Assembly (NCBI RefSeq): GCF_022809315.2
Contig: NZ_JAKZJU020000001.1
Location: 372,001 to 436,000 of the forward strand
DNA length: 64,000 nt
Reading direction: 5' to 3'
From: Mesosutterella faecium
GTDB taxonomy: Bacteria; Pseudomonadota; Gammaproteobacteria; Burkholderiales; Burkholderiaceae_F
The translations under genes and the position numbers were made by a program. This document shows positions 30,541 through 40,611 of this stretch, one piece after another. The notes below the pieces were generated by a model. That model was not told the origin of the DNA and did no database searches. It saw only the letters and a list, made by a program, of their open reading frames with translations. The stretch's first letter is position 1. Each line of letters begins with the position of its first letter.

Positions 30541-32028
30541 TCAGTCTTCCAGGAAGGACTCTCCCATCAAATACTTGTCCACGGCTTTCGCAGCATGGCG
30601 ACCTTCCGCAATCGCCCTGACCACCAGGCTCTGCCCCCTTCGCATGTCTCCGGCCACGAAGACCTTGGGCACATTCGTCTGATAAGCCGAGGCCCCGGCA
30701 GCGGCAGCGCGTGCGTTTCCCCTGAGATCCTTCTCCACTCCGAAAGCGTCCAGCACTTCTGCGCTCGGATGCACGAATCCCATGGCTAGAAACGCAGCCT
30801 GGACGGGGATTTCCACTTCGGTGCCAGGCTTCTCCTTGAACACCCGGCGCCCCGTCACCGCATCATGCGACCACTCGAGCTGAACCGCCTTGACCGCGCG
30901 GAGATGGCCTTTTTTATCGCCCAGGAATTCCTTGGTGCCGAAACACCAGCGGCGCTCGCATCCCTCCTCATGGAAAGCCGAGGTCCGAAGAATCCTCGGC
31001 CAATCCGGCCAGACCGCAAACCGATCCGCTTTTTCAGGCGGCTCGGGATTGATTTCAACCTGCATGACGGAACGGGCGCCCTGCCTGTGCGCAGTGCCCA
31101 CCACGTCGGCCCCGGTGTCACCGCCGCCGATGACGATGACATCCTGATCCTTAACGCTGATTTTTGACTTTCCTTCTCCTGAGACCTCCCGGTTGCAGGC
31201 CTGCAGAAGCTCCAGAGCAAAATGCACTCCCTGAAGCTTGCGGCCCGGAACATCGAGATCGCGTGGCACCTCGGACCCGCCGCAAAGGACGACCGCGTCA
31301 TAGGCATTAATAAGATCTGATGCCGCTATTTTCTTCTTGGCCTTGGAGCCAACGCCCGGAGAAAAACGGTCGGATCCCACCGCAGTGGAGACCACAAACT
31401 TCACGCCTTCTGCCTTCATCTGTTCGAGTCTGCGGTCCAGCACCGACTTGGAAAGCTTGAAATCCGGGATTCCAAACCTGAGGAGCCCGCCCGGGCGTTC
31501 GTTTTTTTCGTAAACGGTCACATCGTGCCCGGCTCTCGCCAGCTGCTGGGCGCAGGCGAGGCCGGAAGGCCCTGATCCGACGACAGCCACTTTTTTGCCG
31601 CTTTTCTCTCTGGGAATCAGGGGCACAACCCAGCCCTCTTTCCATGCGCGCTCCACAATGGCATTCTCAATGGCCTGGATGGTCACGCTGGAATCTTTTG
31701 CGAACCCCAGGGAGCAGGACCCCTCGCACAAAGCCGGACAGACCCGGCTGGTGAATTCTGGGAAATTATTGGTGCTCGCCAGGCAGAGCCAGGCCTGCTT
31801 CCAGTCGCCGCGCCTGACATCGTCATTGAACTCGGGAGCCAGGTTGTGAACAGGGCAGGCCTGCGCACAGAAAGGCGTGCCGCACTCCATGCAGCGTTCG
31901 GCCTGCTCGATGGCTTTTTGCGGGGACAGCGTATGCCGGAACTCGCTCCAGCGCACAATCCGCTTCTCGACAGGATCCTCGGCCCGCTCTTCTCTCGCTA
32001 TTTCCATAAAGCCGCGATTATTTATCAT
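30541..32028 (-). CDS. gltD: Glutamate synthase small subunit
   Basis: A 495-residue FAD/NADPH flavoprotein that passes electrons to GltB. The N-terminal Cys-rich motif CMECGTPFCAQACP (about 46-59) binds iron-sulfur clusters. The first dinucleotide fold has VAVVGSGPSGLACAQQLA and the second VIVIGGGDTGADVVG. AGGAG lies 8 nt before the ATG and directly after the gltB stop region, so the two are coupled. Together GltBD makes two glutamates from glutamine and 2-oxoglutarate. Confidence 0.96.
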   Translation of the reverse strand: MINNRGFMEIAREERAEDPVEKRIVRWSEFRHTLSPQKAIEQAERCMECGTPFCAQACPVHNLAPEFNDDVRRGDWKQAWLCLASTNNFPEFTSRVCPALCEGSCSLGFAKDSSVTIQAIENAIVERAWKEGWVVPLIPREKSGKKVAVVGSGPSGLACAQQLARAGHDVTVYEKNERPGGLLRFGIPDFKLSKSVLDRRLEQMKAEGVKFVVSTAVGSDRFSPGVGSKAKKKIAASDLINAYDAVVLCGGSEVPRDLDVPGRKLQGVHFALELLQACNREVSGEGKSKISVKDQDVIVIGGGDTGADVVGTAHRQGARSVMQVEINPEPPEKADRFAVWPDWPRILRTSAFHEEGCERRWCFGTKEFLGDKKGHLRAVKAVQLEWSHDAVTGRRVFKEKPGTEVEIPVQAAFLAMGFVHPSAEVLDAFGVEKDLRGNARAAAAGASAYQTNVPKVFVAGDMRRGQSLVVRAIAEGRHAAKAVDKYLMGESFLED

Positions 32029-32042
32029 TTTTAAGGCTCCTT

Positions 32043-35000
32043 TCAGTGGATGAGGCCGGCTTGAAGCACTTTGCGGTACTCAAGGGGGAATATCTTGACG
32101 AATCTCGCCCTAGAAACCTGCCAGTTGTCCAGAAGCTCCTTGGCCCTTGCGCTGCCCGTATATCTGTAGTGGCTGGCGATCAGCTCGTGGAGAAGCTCCT
32201 CGTCCGTGCGGCCCTGGTGCCACAGGGCGCGGCTTTCATTTCTCTCCTGCTCGGCCGAGGAGGGCACGCGCTCGAGCATGACCGAGGCCGAATTGCAGCG
32301 TCTTTCGAAGTCCCCCTTGTCGTCGTAGACGTATGCGATTCCTCCGCTCATGCCCGCAGCGAAATTCCTACCTGTTTCCCCGAGCACGACTACCGTCCCG
32401 CCGGTCATGTATTCACATCCGTGGTCCCCGCAGCCCTCGACCACCGCCGAGGCACCGGAAAGCCTGACTGCGAAACGCTCGCCAACCACGCCGTTGAAGT
32501 ACGCTTCGCCGGAGGTCGCGCCATAAAGCGTCGTGTTGCCCGCAATGACGTTTTCCGCACCGCGGCCGTGAAATTCGTCTGTACACTCCACGATGATTCT
32601 TCCCCCGCACAGCCCCTTGCCCACGTAGTCGTTGGCCTCGCCCTTCAGGTCGAGAGTAATGCCGGGAACAAGGAAAGCCCCCAGGCTCTGCCCCGCGCTG
32701 CCGTGCAGTTCAACATGGATAGTGTCATCGGGCAGTCCCTCCTTCCCGTACCTGAGAGCGACCTGGCTTGACAGCAGGGTGCCGCAGGTGCGGTTGACAT
32801 TGTGGACATTGAGGGACATGCGCACCTTCTCGCCTTTTTCCAGGGCCGGCTTCGCAAGACGTATCAGCTCCCAGTCGAGACTCTTCTCCAGCCCGTGGTT
32901 CTGGACGGTGCTGTTGCGCCGCTCCTTCGGACTGGAAACCTCAGGCTCATAGAGCACTCTCGAGCAGTCGATCTTCGAGGCCTTGCCGCCCGCATCTGCG
33001 CGCTGCACCAGACAGTCTGCGCGTCCGATCATATCGTCGAAACGGCGGAAGCCGAGCGAGGCCATCAGCTCGCGCACCTCTTCGGCCACGAAGTGGAAAT
33101 AATTCACCAGGTGCTCGGGCTTTCCGTGGAAGAGCGCGCGCAGTTCCGGATCCTGAGTTGCTATGCCGGCCGGGCAGGTGTTCAGGTGGCATTTGCGCAT
33201 CATCATGCAGCCCAGAACCACCAGTGGGGCCGTGGCGAACCCGAATTCATCGGCGCCTAGCAGCGCTCCTATAACAACATCGCGGCCAGTCTTGATCTGC
33301 CCGTCAACCTGAATGCGGACACGGCTGCGCAGGCGATTCACCACCAGCGTCTGCTGCGTCTCGGACAGGCCGATCTCCCAGGGAGTCCCAGCGTGCTTGA
33401 CTGAAGACAGGGGACTGGCGCCTGTGCCGCCGTCATGTCCGGAAATCACGATGTGGTCCGCTTTGGCCTTGGCTACACCGGCGGCGATGGTCCCCACGCC
33501 AGATTCGCTGACCAGCTTCACGGAGATGGAGGCCTTCGGGTTGGCGTTCTTCAGGTCGTGGATAAGCTGGGCCAGATCCTCGATGGAGTAAATGTCATGG
33601 TGCGGAGGCGGCGAAATAAGGCCGACGCCCGGCACCGAGTAGCGGAGCTTTGCAATATAGGGGCTCACTTTTTTGCCGGGGAGATGCCCGCCTTCGCCCG
33701 GCTTGGCCCCCTGGGCCATCTTGATCTGGATCTGGTCTGCTGACAGCAGGTACGTCTCCGTCACGCCAAACCGGGCCGAGGCCACCTGCTTGATCCGGGA
33801 GCGCAGGGAGTCTCCCTTTTTCAGATCAAGCCGTCCGGCAACGACGTCCTTGCCCAGGATATCGGCCAGCGTCATGCCGTCTTCGATGCCCGAGCTGCCC
33901 GTGCGCAGTTCCCTCTCGTAGCGCTTTTCATCCTCGCCGCCTTCACCAGTGTTGCTTTTCCCGCCGATGCGGTTCATGGCAACGGCGAGAGCCGCGTGCG
34001 CCTCCGCGGAGATAGAGCCCAGAGACATGGCCCCGGTTGCAAAACGCTTGACGATTTCATCCGCACTTTCCACCTCCGAGAGCGGCACGGCCGCCTCCGG
34101 CTTCAGCTTAAAGTCAAAAAGCCCGCGAATCGTCATGTGCCTTTTGCTCTGATCGTTGATGATCTGGGCGTATTCACGGTACCGGCCGTAATCGTTGAAG
34201 CGGGCGGCTCTCTGCAGGGCGCCGATGGCCTGGGGCGTCCACATGTGCTCCTCGCCCCTCGGCCTCCAGGCGTACTCTCCCCCGTCATCGAGCTGGAGGT
34301 TCATCGAAGGCGCCCGATGGAACGCCTCGTGATGCATGTTCACAGCCTCCTGCATGACATCGAAAAGGCCCAGACCGCCGATCGAGGAACGGGTTCCCTT
34401 GAAATACCGGTCCATCAGCTCCTGGGACAGCCCGATCGCCTCAAAGATCTGCGCGCCTCGATAACTCATGTAAGTGGAGATGCCCATTTTGGCCATGATT
34501 TTCGTCAGTCCCTGGTCAAGGGCATAAATGTAGTTCTCCACCGCTTTTTCACCGGTCAGGCCACCATGCGCGGAGCCGTCTCCGTAATAATCACGAAGCG
34601 TTTCAATAGCCAGGTACGGATGAACGGCTTCGGCTCCGAAACCGGCCAGGAGAGCGAAATGGTGCGTTTCTCTGGCACTTCCGGTTTCGACCACAATGCC
34701 CGTCTGAGTACGCAGCCCCGCCTTGATCAGGTGCTGGTGCAACGCGCTGGTGGCCAGCAGCGCGGGCACTGCCACCATCTTCTCATCAACTCCGCGGTCC
34801 GAGACGATGAGAATGTTAAAGCCGCTGCGGACGGCGTCCACGGCCTTCGCGCACAGGCTGGCAAGATGGGCCTCCACCCCGGCCGCGCCCCACTCCACCG
34901 GATAGCACAGCGACAGGCGGCAGGAACGGAACTTTCCGGCCGTGTATCTGGAAATTTGATTGATCTTCTCCATCTCCCCGTCGTTGAGAATCGGCTGGTT

Positions 35001-36719
35001 CACCACCAGGCGGCGCGGCGGATTCACGTTATTGATGTCGAGAAGATCGGGCTTGGGTCCGATGAAGCTGATCAGGGAAGTCACCATCTCTTCCCGAATC
35101 GGGTCGATCGGCGGATTGGTCACCTGAGCGAAAAGCTGCTTGAAGTACTGGTAAAAGGACTGGCTGCGCGACGACAGCACCGGCAGTGAAGTATCGTCGC
35201 CCATCGATCCCAGGGGCTCCTTGCGCTCCTCGGCCATGGGACACATCAGAACCTTCAGGTCTTCGGCAGTGTAGCCGAACGCCTGCTGCTCGCGGACAAG
35301 GGGAATCTTGCGCAGGTGCGGTAGCTTTTTCGGCTCCTCAATGGCCGACAGCTTGATGTTGATTTTCTGGGTCCACTCCTCGTAGGGATGCGCACCCGCG
35401 AGCTGTTTTTTGACTTCCTCGTCGCTGATGATCCTTCCAAGCCCGGTGTCAATCAGGAGCATCTTGCCCGGATGCAGCTTCTGCTTGCTCCGAATCCTTG
35501 AGTCCGGCACCGGGATGACTCCCGCCTCGGAGGCGAGGATGACGTAGTCGTCGTCGGTCTCCACATAACGGGCCGGCCTCAGGCCATTGCGGTCGAGAGT
35601 CGCGCCAATTCTCACTCCGTCGGTGAAGGCGATGACGGCCGGTCCGTCCCAGGGCTCCATGATGGCGGCGTTGTACTCGTAGAGGGCCCGCTTTTCGGGC
35701 TCCATGTCCTTTTCCGCTCTTTCCCAGGCCTCAGGGATCAGCATCATCACGGCATGCGGCAGAGAGTAGCCGCACATCACCAGCAGCTCCAGCGCGTTGT
35801 CGAGGCAGGCCGTGTCGCTCTGTCCTTCATAAATCAGCGGCGAGAGTTTTTTTAAGTCCTCGTCCGAGAGAACGGCGCTCTTCATCCCTTCTCGGGCCCT
35901 GATCCAGTTGAAGTTGCCCTTGACCGTGTTGATCTCGCCGTTGTGGGCGATGTAACGGTAGGGATGGGCGAGCTCCCAGCTCGGGAAAGTGTTGGTCGAA
36001 AACCTCTGGTGGACCAGCGCGATGGCGCTCTTGCACAGAGGATTGGCGAGATCCCGGTAGTAAACCCCCACCTGATCGGCCAGCAGCAGCCCCTTGTAAA
36101 CCACGGTTCTCGTGCTCATGGACGGCACAAAATACTCGTGCCCGTGCGTGAGCTTGAGCGCCTGGATTTTGTGGCTCGCGCTTTTGCGAATGACATAAAG
36201 GCGCCGCTCGAGAGCCTCCTGCACCATCACGTCCGGGCCTCGGCCGATGAAAATCTGACGGATGACAGGCTCGCTCGCCTTCACCGTCGGGGAGGTCGGC
36301 ATCTCGTGGTCGACCGGCACCTCGCGCCACCCGATGACCACCTGGCCCTCGGCACGCACGGCCCGCTCAAGCTCTTCTTCGCAGGCTCGGCGGCTGGCCG
36401 GCTCCCTGGGCAGGAAAATCATGCCGACCCCGTACTCTCCCGGCGGAGGCAGAGTGATGCCCAGCTGTCCGAATTCCGCCCTGAAAAGTTCATCGGGGAT
36501 CTGAATCATGATGCCGGCGCCGTCCCCGCACAGGGGATCGGCCCCGACGGCCCCGCGGTGATCCAGGTTGTGCAGGATCTTCAGCCCCTGTTCGATCGTG
36601 CGGTGCGTCGCAACTCCCTTGATGCTTGCGACAAAGCCCACGCCGCAGGAGTCATGTTCATATGCCGGGGAATAAAGCCCCTTTTCTGCAGCCACGCGGG
36701 CCGCCTCTGCCTTTTTCAT
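32043..36719 (-). CDS. gltB: Glutamate synthase large subunit
   Basis: A 1,558-residue protein in three parts. The N-terminal class II glutaminase has its nucleophile Cys25 in [10 protein letters not shown], so a 24-residue propeptide must be removed. The central and FMN synthase domains contain [16 protein letters not shown] and [13 protein letters not shown]. The 3Fe-4S cluster motif [13 protein letters not shown] follows, and the C-terminal GXGXG beta-helix covers the last 250 residues. GGGAG lies 6 nt before the ATG. It forms an operon with gltD. A degenerate RAYT gene and a palindromic element lie just upstream. Confidence 0.97.
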   Translation of the reverse strand: MKKAEAARVAAEKGLYSPAYEHDSCGVGFVASIKGVATHRTIEQGLKILHNLDHRGAVGADPLCGDGAGIMIQIPDELFRAEFGQLGITLPPPGEYGVGMIFLPREPASRRACEEELERAVRAEGQVVIGWREVPVDHEMPTSPTVKASEPVIRQIFIGRGPDVMVQEALERRLYVIRKSASHKIQALKLTHGHEYFVPSMSTRTVVYKGLLLADQVGVYYRDLANPLCKSAIALVHQRFSTNTFPSWELAHPYRYIAHNGEINTVKGNFNWIRAREGMKSAVLSDEDLKKLSPLIYEGQSDTACLDNALELLVMCGYSLPHAVMMLIPEAWERAEKDMEPEKRALYEYNAAIMEPWDGPAVIAFTDGVRIGATLDRNGLRPARYVETDDDYVILASEAGVIPVPDSRIRSKQKLHPGKMLLIDTGLGRIISDEEVKKQLAGAHPYEEWTQKINIKLSAIEEPKKLPHLRKIPLVREQQAFGYTAEDLKVLMCPMAEERKEPLGSMGDDTSLPVLSSRSQSFYQYFKQLFAQVTNPPIDPIREEMVTSLISFIGPKPDLLDINNVNPPRRLVVNQPILNDGEMEKINQISRYTAGKFRSCRLSLCYPVEWGAAGVEAHLASLCAKAVDAVRSGFNILIVSDRGVDEKMVAVPALLATSALHQHLIKAGLRTQTGIVVETGSARETHHFALLAGFGAEAVHPYLAIETLRDYYGDGSAHGGLTGEKAVENYIYALDQGLTKIMAKMGISTYMSYRGAQIFEAIGLSQELMDRYFKGTRSSIGGLGLFDVMQEAVNMHHEAFHRAPSMNLQLDDGGEYAWRPRGEEHMWTPQAIGALQRAARFNDYGRYREYAQIINDQSKRHMTIRGLFDFKLKPEAAVPLSEVESADEIVKRFATGAMSLGSISAEAHAALAVAMNRIGGKSNTGEGGEDEKRYERELRTGSSGIEDGMTLADILGKDVVAGRLDLKKGDSLRSRIKQVASARFGVTETYLLSADQIQIKMAQGAKPGEGGHLPGKKVSPYIAKLRYSVPGVGLISPPPHHDIYSIEDLAQLIHDLKNANPKASISVKLVSESGVGTIAAGVAKAKADHIVISGHDGGTGASPLSSVKHAGTPWEIGLSETQQTLVVNRLRSRVRIQVDGQIKTGRDVVIGALLGADEFGFATAPLVVLGCMMMRKCHLNTCPAGIATQDPELRALFHGKPEHLVNYFHFVAEEVRELMASLGFRRFDDMIGRADCLVQRADAGGKASKIDCSRVLYEPEVSSPKERRNSTVQNHGLEKSLDWELIRLAKPALEKGEKVRMSLNVHNVNRTCGTLLSSQVALRYGKEGLPDDTIHVELHGSAGQSLGAFLVPGITLDLKGEANDYVGKGLCGGRIIVECTDEFHGRGAENVIAGNTTLYGATSGEAYFNGVVGERFAVRLSGASAVVEGCGDHGCEYMTGGTVVVLGETGRNFAAGMSGGIAYVYDDKGDFERRCNSASVMLERVPSSAEQERNESRALWHQGRTDEELLHELIASHYRYTGSARAKELLDNWQVSRARFVKIFPLEYRKVLQAGLIH

Positions 36720-36819
36720 CGTTGTCTCCCTGCGCTGTTTTCGAACACCAAGGGCGTTCCGCGCTGATGGAATTCATTTTTGCCGCAGAGGCAGGGGATT
36801 CGCAACGACGTCGCCCCCT

Positions 36820-36880
36820 TGATATGTCCCTAATTTAAAATAATTGTGAAATAACTTGCTCTATAATAAGGGACATATCA
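36820..36880. repeat. 12-bp perfect inverted repeat around an AT-rich core
   Basis: TGATATGTCCCT (36820-36831) and AGGGACATATCA (36869-36880) flank a 37-bp core that is almost all A/T and contains TATAAT on the plus strand (36862-36867). It lies between the RAYT stop and the gltB start. It could be a small MITE or REP-like element, a RAYT target, or an operator for gltB. A T run typical of a terminator is absent. Confidence 0.7.
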
Positions 36881-36902
36881 TATTTGTCGTAGAGACACCA
36901 TC

Positions 36903-37589
36903 TTACCGCCGAGGCCTCCGCGGCCGGCCCGGCTTCCTGCCGGTCGGAACCCTGTCGCGAGGAACACCGCTCGAATCCATCCATTCCTTCGTACCAAAGG
37001 GGCGGCCCAGGCGGGTGGCGCAGCGCAGCTCGTCCAGCCATCTGCCGGACTCCGCCTTCATAAGAAAGTCCTGATATCTAGCCTGACGGTCGAACGGCGT
37101 GTTGCCCAAATCCCACCAGGATCTCGGAGTTTCGACATCAATCGCACCGGGAGTTCCCATCACACGGGCCGAGCAGCTCGACCAGCGGTAGTCCCACGGC
37201 CGTTCGCATATGCCCTGAAAGCAGGCCAGAGCGTCTACAAACCTCATCGCCCTCAGCTCCCAAGACGAGTCAATGGGACAGCTGTAATACCTGCCGGTCC
37301 ACGGAGACCCGGTCAGGCGGTGCCGCTGGTTGTACTGCGGGACCCAGCGGCGGCCAAGGCCCTGCATCAGCAGGGCGAGAGCGCCTTTTTCGCGGGGCCG
37401 GACCAGCAGGTGCACGGAATCCGGCAGCAGGGACCATGAGAGAAGACTGACTTCCCGTTCTCTTGCTTCTTCCGAGAGCGCATGGAGCAGCATCACACAG
37501 TCGGCCTCGTCGAAAAAAACCGTCTGCCGCCCCCTGAGAGCTACATGATGGATTTCGCCCACCAGCTCTAAACGCGCCATTCTTGCCAT
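36903..37589 (-). CDS. Degenerate REP-associated tyrosine transposase-like protein (copy 1)
   Basis: A 228-residue member of the Y1/TnpA-REP (RAYT) family. The N-terminus MARMARLELVGEIHHVALRG, the basic GLGRRWVPQYNQRH helix and the C-terminal WDYRWSS motif are typical. The catalytic residues are changed. The HUH site, normally PNHVH, reads PDSVH (His58 is Ser). The tyrosine in the usual RYIELNPVRA segment is Phe117 in RFVDALACFQG. The C-terminus is Arg-rich with a GRPRRPRR AT-hook-like tail. It probably binds DNA without cutting it, which is an inference. GAGG 5 nt before the ATG lies inside a hairpin. Confidence 0.8.
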   Translation of the reverse strand: MARMARLELVGEIHHVALRGRQTVFFDEADCVMLLHALSEEAREREVSLLSWSLLPDSVHLLVRPREKGALALLMQGLGRRWVPQYNQRHRLTGSPWTGRYYSCPIDSSWELRAMRFVDALACFQGICERPWDYRWSSCSARVMGTPGAIDVETPRSWWDLGNTPFDRQARYQDFLMKAESGRWLDELRCATRLGRPFGTKEWMDSSGVPRDRVPTGRKPGRPRRPRR

Positions 37590-37593
37590 GGAG

Positions 37594-37620
37594 GCCTCGG
37601 AAATAAAAAAACACCGAGGC
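37594..37620 (-). promoter_or_regulatory. Hairpin covering the ribosome site of RAYT copy 1
   Basis: GCCTCGG (37594-37600) and CCGAGGC (37614-37620) pair perfectly around a 13-nt loop. On the transcribed strand the second arm contains GAGG, the only plausible ribosome site of the RAYT gene, 5 nt before its ATG. The hairpin could block translation, or be a REP-type site bound by the protein. Confidence 0.5.
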
Positions 37621-37702
37621 GCCGCCCCGCAGCGATGCCTCAGTGCCTTCGTCCCTGCCCGAACAGCCGCACCGTTTCAGAGATGGGACCCCGTCAATAA
37701 CC

Positions 37703-37778
37703 TGGTGCCCGTTGTCTGACTCGAACAGACGACCTTTCGCTTACAAGGCGAGTGCACTACCAACTGTGCTAAACGGGC
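37703..37778 (-). tRNA. tRNA-Thr(TGT)
   Basis: A 76-nt cloverleaf with acceptor GCCCGTT/AACGGGC, D-stem GCAC/GTGC, anticodon loop CTTGTAA (TGT), T-stem GTCTG/CAGAC and encoded CCA. The anticodon stem CTCGC/GCGAA has a C-A mismatch at its first pair (27-43). Confidence 0.94.
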
Positions 37779-37798
37779 AGGTATGGAACTATACCCGA

Positions 37799-38200
37799 TT
37801 ATTTGATTTTTTGTATGTTCAGCCGCTTCCCGCTCCCCGTCCGGGCGGGCTGAGCGTCAGCCGCGGGCTTGTAGTCCAGACAGAAGCCCGCCTCGGGACA
37901 CTCGGCGGGATAAGCCGCTATCACGGCGCGGACCGGAACCCTGATTTCGCTAGCCTGCATTCCGAATCGCGCCGCAAAAGTGATCTCTTCATTGCCAAAG
38001 TCGGCGTTGTGAGCCGCCGCGGAAGAGACGTTCAGAACGATCTGTCCATCCCGAACGTACTCGCGCGGAACCTGCACGCCGTCGTCGACTTGGATGACAA
38101 GATAGGGACGCAGGCCATTGTCCTCGCACCACTGGACCATGGCCCGGATCAGGTAGGGCTTCAACGGGACTGCAGGGTGGAAATCGCTTGTATCGTTCAT
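37799..38200 (-). CDS. sspB: ClpXP specificity-enhancing factor SspB
   Basis: A 133-residue adaptor that delivers ssrA-tagged peptides to ClpXP. The folded domain spans about residues 10-105 (PYLIRAMVQWC, PYLVIQVDDGVQVP, IVLNVSSAAAHN). A disordered linker leads to the short C-terminal ClpX-binding tail, RLNIQKIK. It starts 1 nt after sspA, the usual pairing. Confidence 0.93.
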   Translation of the reverse strand: MNDTSDFHPAVPLKPYLIRAMVQWCEDNGLRPYLVIQVDDGVQVPREYVRDGQIVLNVSSAAAHNADFGNEEITFAARFGMQASEIRVPVRAVIAAYPAECPEAGFCLDYKPAADAQPARTGSGKRLNIQKIK

Positions 38201-38201
38201 A

Positions 38202-38807
38202 TCAGCGACGCATCACTTTTTCTGAAGGGGTCATGGACTCCATGAAAGCGGGCCGGGAGAACACTCTCTCCGCATAAATCTGGATCGCCTTCGCCGTCTT
38301 GGGCAGCTCGATCTTGTAGTAGTCAAGCCTCCAGAGAAGAGGGGCTATGCAGATGTCGAGCATGGAGAAATCCTCTCCAAGGAAATACTTGTTCTTGGAG
38401 AGGTGGCCGGAAAACTGCTGCAGCTGGTTGGCGATGCTCCTTCTGGCGACCGCCTTGTCTTTCTCGGCCGAGGCATGGTTCTCCAGGACGCGCACGGGCT
38501 GATAGAGCTCGCGCTCAAACCCGTAGAGGAACATGCGGGTGCGGGCGCGCGTGATGGGATCCGGCGGCATGAGCTGAGGATGAGGAAACCGCTCATCAAT
38601 GTATTCGTCAATGACGTTGGCTTCATAAAGGATAAGGTCCCTCTCACTGAGGACAGGCACCGTCCCGTACGGAGTCATGGCCTTGACTTCGGGCGGGATG
38701 TTGAACATGTCCACATCGCGAATCTCGAAGTCCATGCCCTTCTCGAAGAGAACAAAGCGGCAGCGATGAGAAAAAGGATCCGTTGTGCCAGAATACAATA
38801 CCATCAT
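38202..38807 (-). CDS. sspA: Stringent starvation protein A
   Basis: A glutathione-transferase-fold RNA-polymerase-binding protein involved in stationary-phase and acid responses. The thioredoxin-like N-terminus reads MMVLYSGTTDPFSHRCRFVLFEKGMDFE in two overlapping family blocks. The catalytic cysteine of true GSTs is absent (TTDPF), as is usual for non-enzymatic SspA. The frame is open from 38855. ATG 38807 is chosen because SspA proteins begin at this MMVLYSGTT, giving 201 residues. Confidence 0.93.
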   Translation of the reverse strand: MMVLYSGTTDPFSHRCRFVLFEKGMDFEIRDVDMFNIPPEVKAMTPYGTVPVLSERDLILYEANVIDEYIDERFPHPQLMPPDPITRARTRMFLYGFERELYQPVRVLENHASAEKDKAVARRSIANQLQQFSGHLSKNKYFLGEDFSMLDICIAPLLWRLDYYKIELPKTAKAIQIYAERVFSRPAFMESMTPSEKVMRR

Positions 38808-38867
38808 ATGATGCTGTTTCCCCGATTGAAGAAAAGCCTTGTTCCTTTTAGTCAAGGAGAAAGACTT

Positions 38868-38900
38868 ATGGTTCAGAAAACGGCTGTACGCCGTTTTTGA
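38868..38900 (+). other. Ten-codon ORF with strong ribosome site, overlapping a terminator hairpin
   Basis: AAGGAG (8 nt upstream) is followed by ATG and the frame MVQKTAVRRF, stop at 38898-38900. The last codons form the stem AAACGGC (38878-38884)/GCCGTTT (38890-38896), followed by TTGATTTT. It lies in the divergent gap between sspA and mscL, on the mscL strand. It could be a leader peptide with attenuation ahead of mscL, or chance. Confidence 0.3.
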
Positions 38901-38998
38901 TTTTAAAATAGCTATTTTAGAACTTTCAGCAAAGTGCCGCCAAAGCCAGCCCTTAGCGCAGCTCCGGCATCTGTTCTCATCAACCTAAAGGTACCACG

Positions 38999-39448
38999 AT
39001 GGGCTTTTTAAAAGAATTCCAGGCCTTCATCTCCAAAGGCAATGTCATGGATCTGGCTGTCGGCGTCATCATCGGCGGCGCTTTCAACCAAATTGTCTCG
39101 AGCCTTGTGAAGGACATCATCAACCCGGTGGTGGGCTTCATCATCGGCAAACCGGATTTCCACAACCTGTTCTGGGTCATGAAGATGCCCGACGGCTACA
39201 CCGGGCCCCAGACCTACGAGGCCCTCACCAAGGCCGGCGCCACCGTGTTCGGCTACGGCGCCTTCCTGACGGCGGTGATCCAGTTCCTCCTCCTGTCCCT
39301 GGTCATCTTCTTCATCATCAAGTCGATGAACACGATGCGCGAGAGACTCGAGCGCAAGCAGCCCCCCGCCCCGTCTGCCCCGGCGCCGGTTCCCGAAGAC
39401 ATCCAGCTGCTGCGGGAAATCCGCGACCTGATGAAGAAAAACGGCTGA
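38999..39448 (+). CDS. mscL: Large-conductance mechanosensitive channel
   Basis: A 149-residue MscL with the N-terminal amphipathic helix MGFLKEFQAFISKGNVMDLAVG, TM1 with GVIIGGAFNQIVSSLVKDIINP, TM2 (TAVIQFLLLSLVIFFIIKSMN), and a C-terminal helix after a Pro/Ala linker. It opens under extreme membrane tension to jettison solutes. AAAGG lies 7 nt before the ATG. It is monocistronic and convergent with the HtrA-type gene. Confidence 0.96.
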   Translation: MGFLKEFQAFISKGNVMDLAVGVIIGGAFNQIVSSLVKDIINPVVGFIIGKPDFHNLFWVMKMPDGYTGPQTYEALTKAGATVFGYGAFLTAVIQFLLLSLVIFFIIKSMNTMRERLERKQPPAPSAPAPVPEDIQLLREIRDLMKKNG

Positions 39449-39454
39449 TTTTCC

Positions 39455-39479
39455 ATCTCTCCCGGCCGTGCCGGGAGAG
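39455..39479. terminator. Hairpin between convergent mscL and htrA-type genes
   Basis: A perfect 10-bp stem, TCTCTCCCGG (39455-39464) with CCGGGAGAGA (39470-39479), has a 5-nt loop. No T run follows on either strand, so termination would be weak or Rho-assisted. Confidence 0.4.
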
Positions 39480-39484
39480 ACGCC

Positions 39485-40597
39485 TCACTTGCTCTTCAGG
39501 GGAGGCCGCTCCTGCAGCGTCACCTGAGTCCTCCATTTCTTCCCGCCCCGATAGAACATCACCTCGACGGTCCGCCCGGGCTTGATGGCCGACACCTGCC
39601 GCATCATGGCCGCCACATCCGTGACCGGCTGCCCGTCCACCGACGTGATCAGATCCCCCTCGCGTATCCCGGAGGCCCACGCCGCCGCATCCTTCTTCAC
39701 TACGGCGACCAGCACCCCCTGGCGTCCGCCCAGCTTCAGCTTGTCCGCAATTTCAGGCGTAAGGGCCTGAGGCACCAGCCCCAGGTACCCGCGCCGGACC
39801 CTGCCGCTCTTCATGAGGGCCGGCAGCACCTCGTTCACCAGCCGGGTGGGAATCGCAAAGCCAATGCCAACGGAGGTCCCCGCATTCATGTCGGGGGAAA
39901 AAATCGCGGTGTTGATCCCGATGAGCTGACCGGAAGAGTTGATGAGGGCCCCTCCCGAGTTGCCGCGGTTGATGGCAGCGTCCGTCTGAATAAAGTCCTC
40001 GAAGCTGTTCAGGCCGAGACTGTGCCGCCCAAGTGCGGAAACAATGCCCATGGTGACCGTCTGTCCGACGTTGAAGGGATTGCCGATGGCCAGCACAACG
40101 TCCCCCACCTCCAGGGTGTCGCTCGAGCCGAACTCAATGGGCGAGAGATCCTGCGCATCAACCTTGAGGAGCGCCAGGTCCGTCTCAGGGTCTATGCCCA
40201 TCCTCCGGGCCTGGAACTCCCTGCCGTCATGCAGTGCAACAGAGATATCCGTCAGGTCTTCTATAACATGATTGTTGGTGAGGATGAAGCCGTTTCTGCT
40301 CACAACGACCCCAGAACCCAGGGGAGTAGCGCCGGAGGAGCGGGGAATGCCTGCCGGGTTCGTTCCGGCCGTATCCTCGTCTTCCTCGACGGCCTGCGTC
40401 GTATAGATGTTGACGACGGCTGGAGCTGCTTTTTTAACCGCTTCCGAGTAGGAAAGCACGGTCCCGCTCTCCCGCATGACCGGCAGGCTGGCAGCGTCAG
40501 GTCTGCCGTGGAAATGCTCCCACAAAACAACCGCCAGGCCGACCCCCGCGCAGACGGTGACCGTTTGGGCGAAAATAAGCCACAGGCGCTTCAACAT
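39485..40597 (-). CDS. HtrA/DegS-type membrane-anchored serine protease
   Basis: A 370-residue S1C protease. One N-terminal helix (about 5-25) looks like an uncleaved membrane anchor. The trypsin-like domain has catalytic His110 (TNNHV), Asp140 (DPETDLALLK) and Ser214 (GNSGG), followed by a single PDZ domain (about 270-355). One anchor and one PDZ match DegS, which cleaves the anti-sigma factor RseA, more than DegP/DegQ with two PDZ domains. No rseA is nearby, so the role is inferred. It is divergent from the NIF3 gene across only 14 bp. Confidence 0.9.
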   Translation of the reverse strand: MLKRLWLIFAQTVTVCAGVGLAVVLWEHFHGRPDAASLPVMRESGTVLSYSEAVKKAAPAVVNIYTTQAVEEDEDTAGTNPAGIPRSSGATPLGSGVVVSRNGFILTNNHVIEDLTDISVALHDGREFQARRMGIDPETDLALLKVDAQDLSPIEFGSSDTLEVGDVVLAIGNPFNVGQTVTMGIVSALGRHSLGLNSFEDFIQTDAAINRGNSGGALINSSGQLIGINTAIFSPDMNAGTSVGIGFAIPTRLVNEVLPALMKSGRVRRGYLGLVPQALTPEIADKLKLGGRQGVLVAVVKKDAAAWASGIREGDLITSVDGQPVTDVAAMMRQVSAIKPGRTVEVMFYRGGKKWRTQVTLQERPPLKSK

Positions 40598-40611
40598 AGA
40601 GGACTCTTTCC

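Noticed and set aside
33996..35189. Long plus-strand open frame (about 397 codons) opposite gltB
   Set aside because: Shadow of gltB codon usage, with no family motif.
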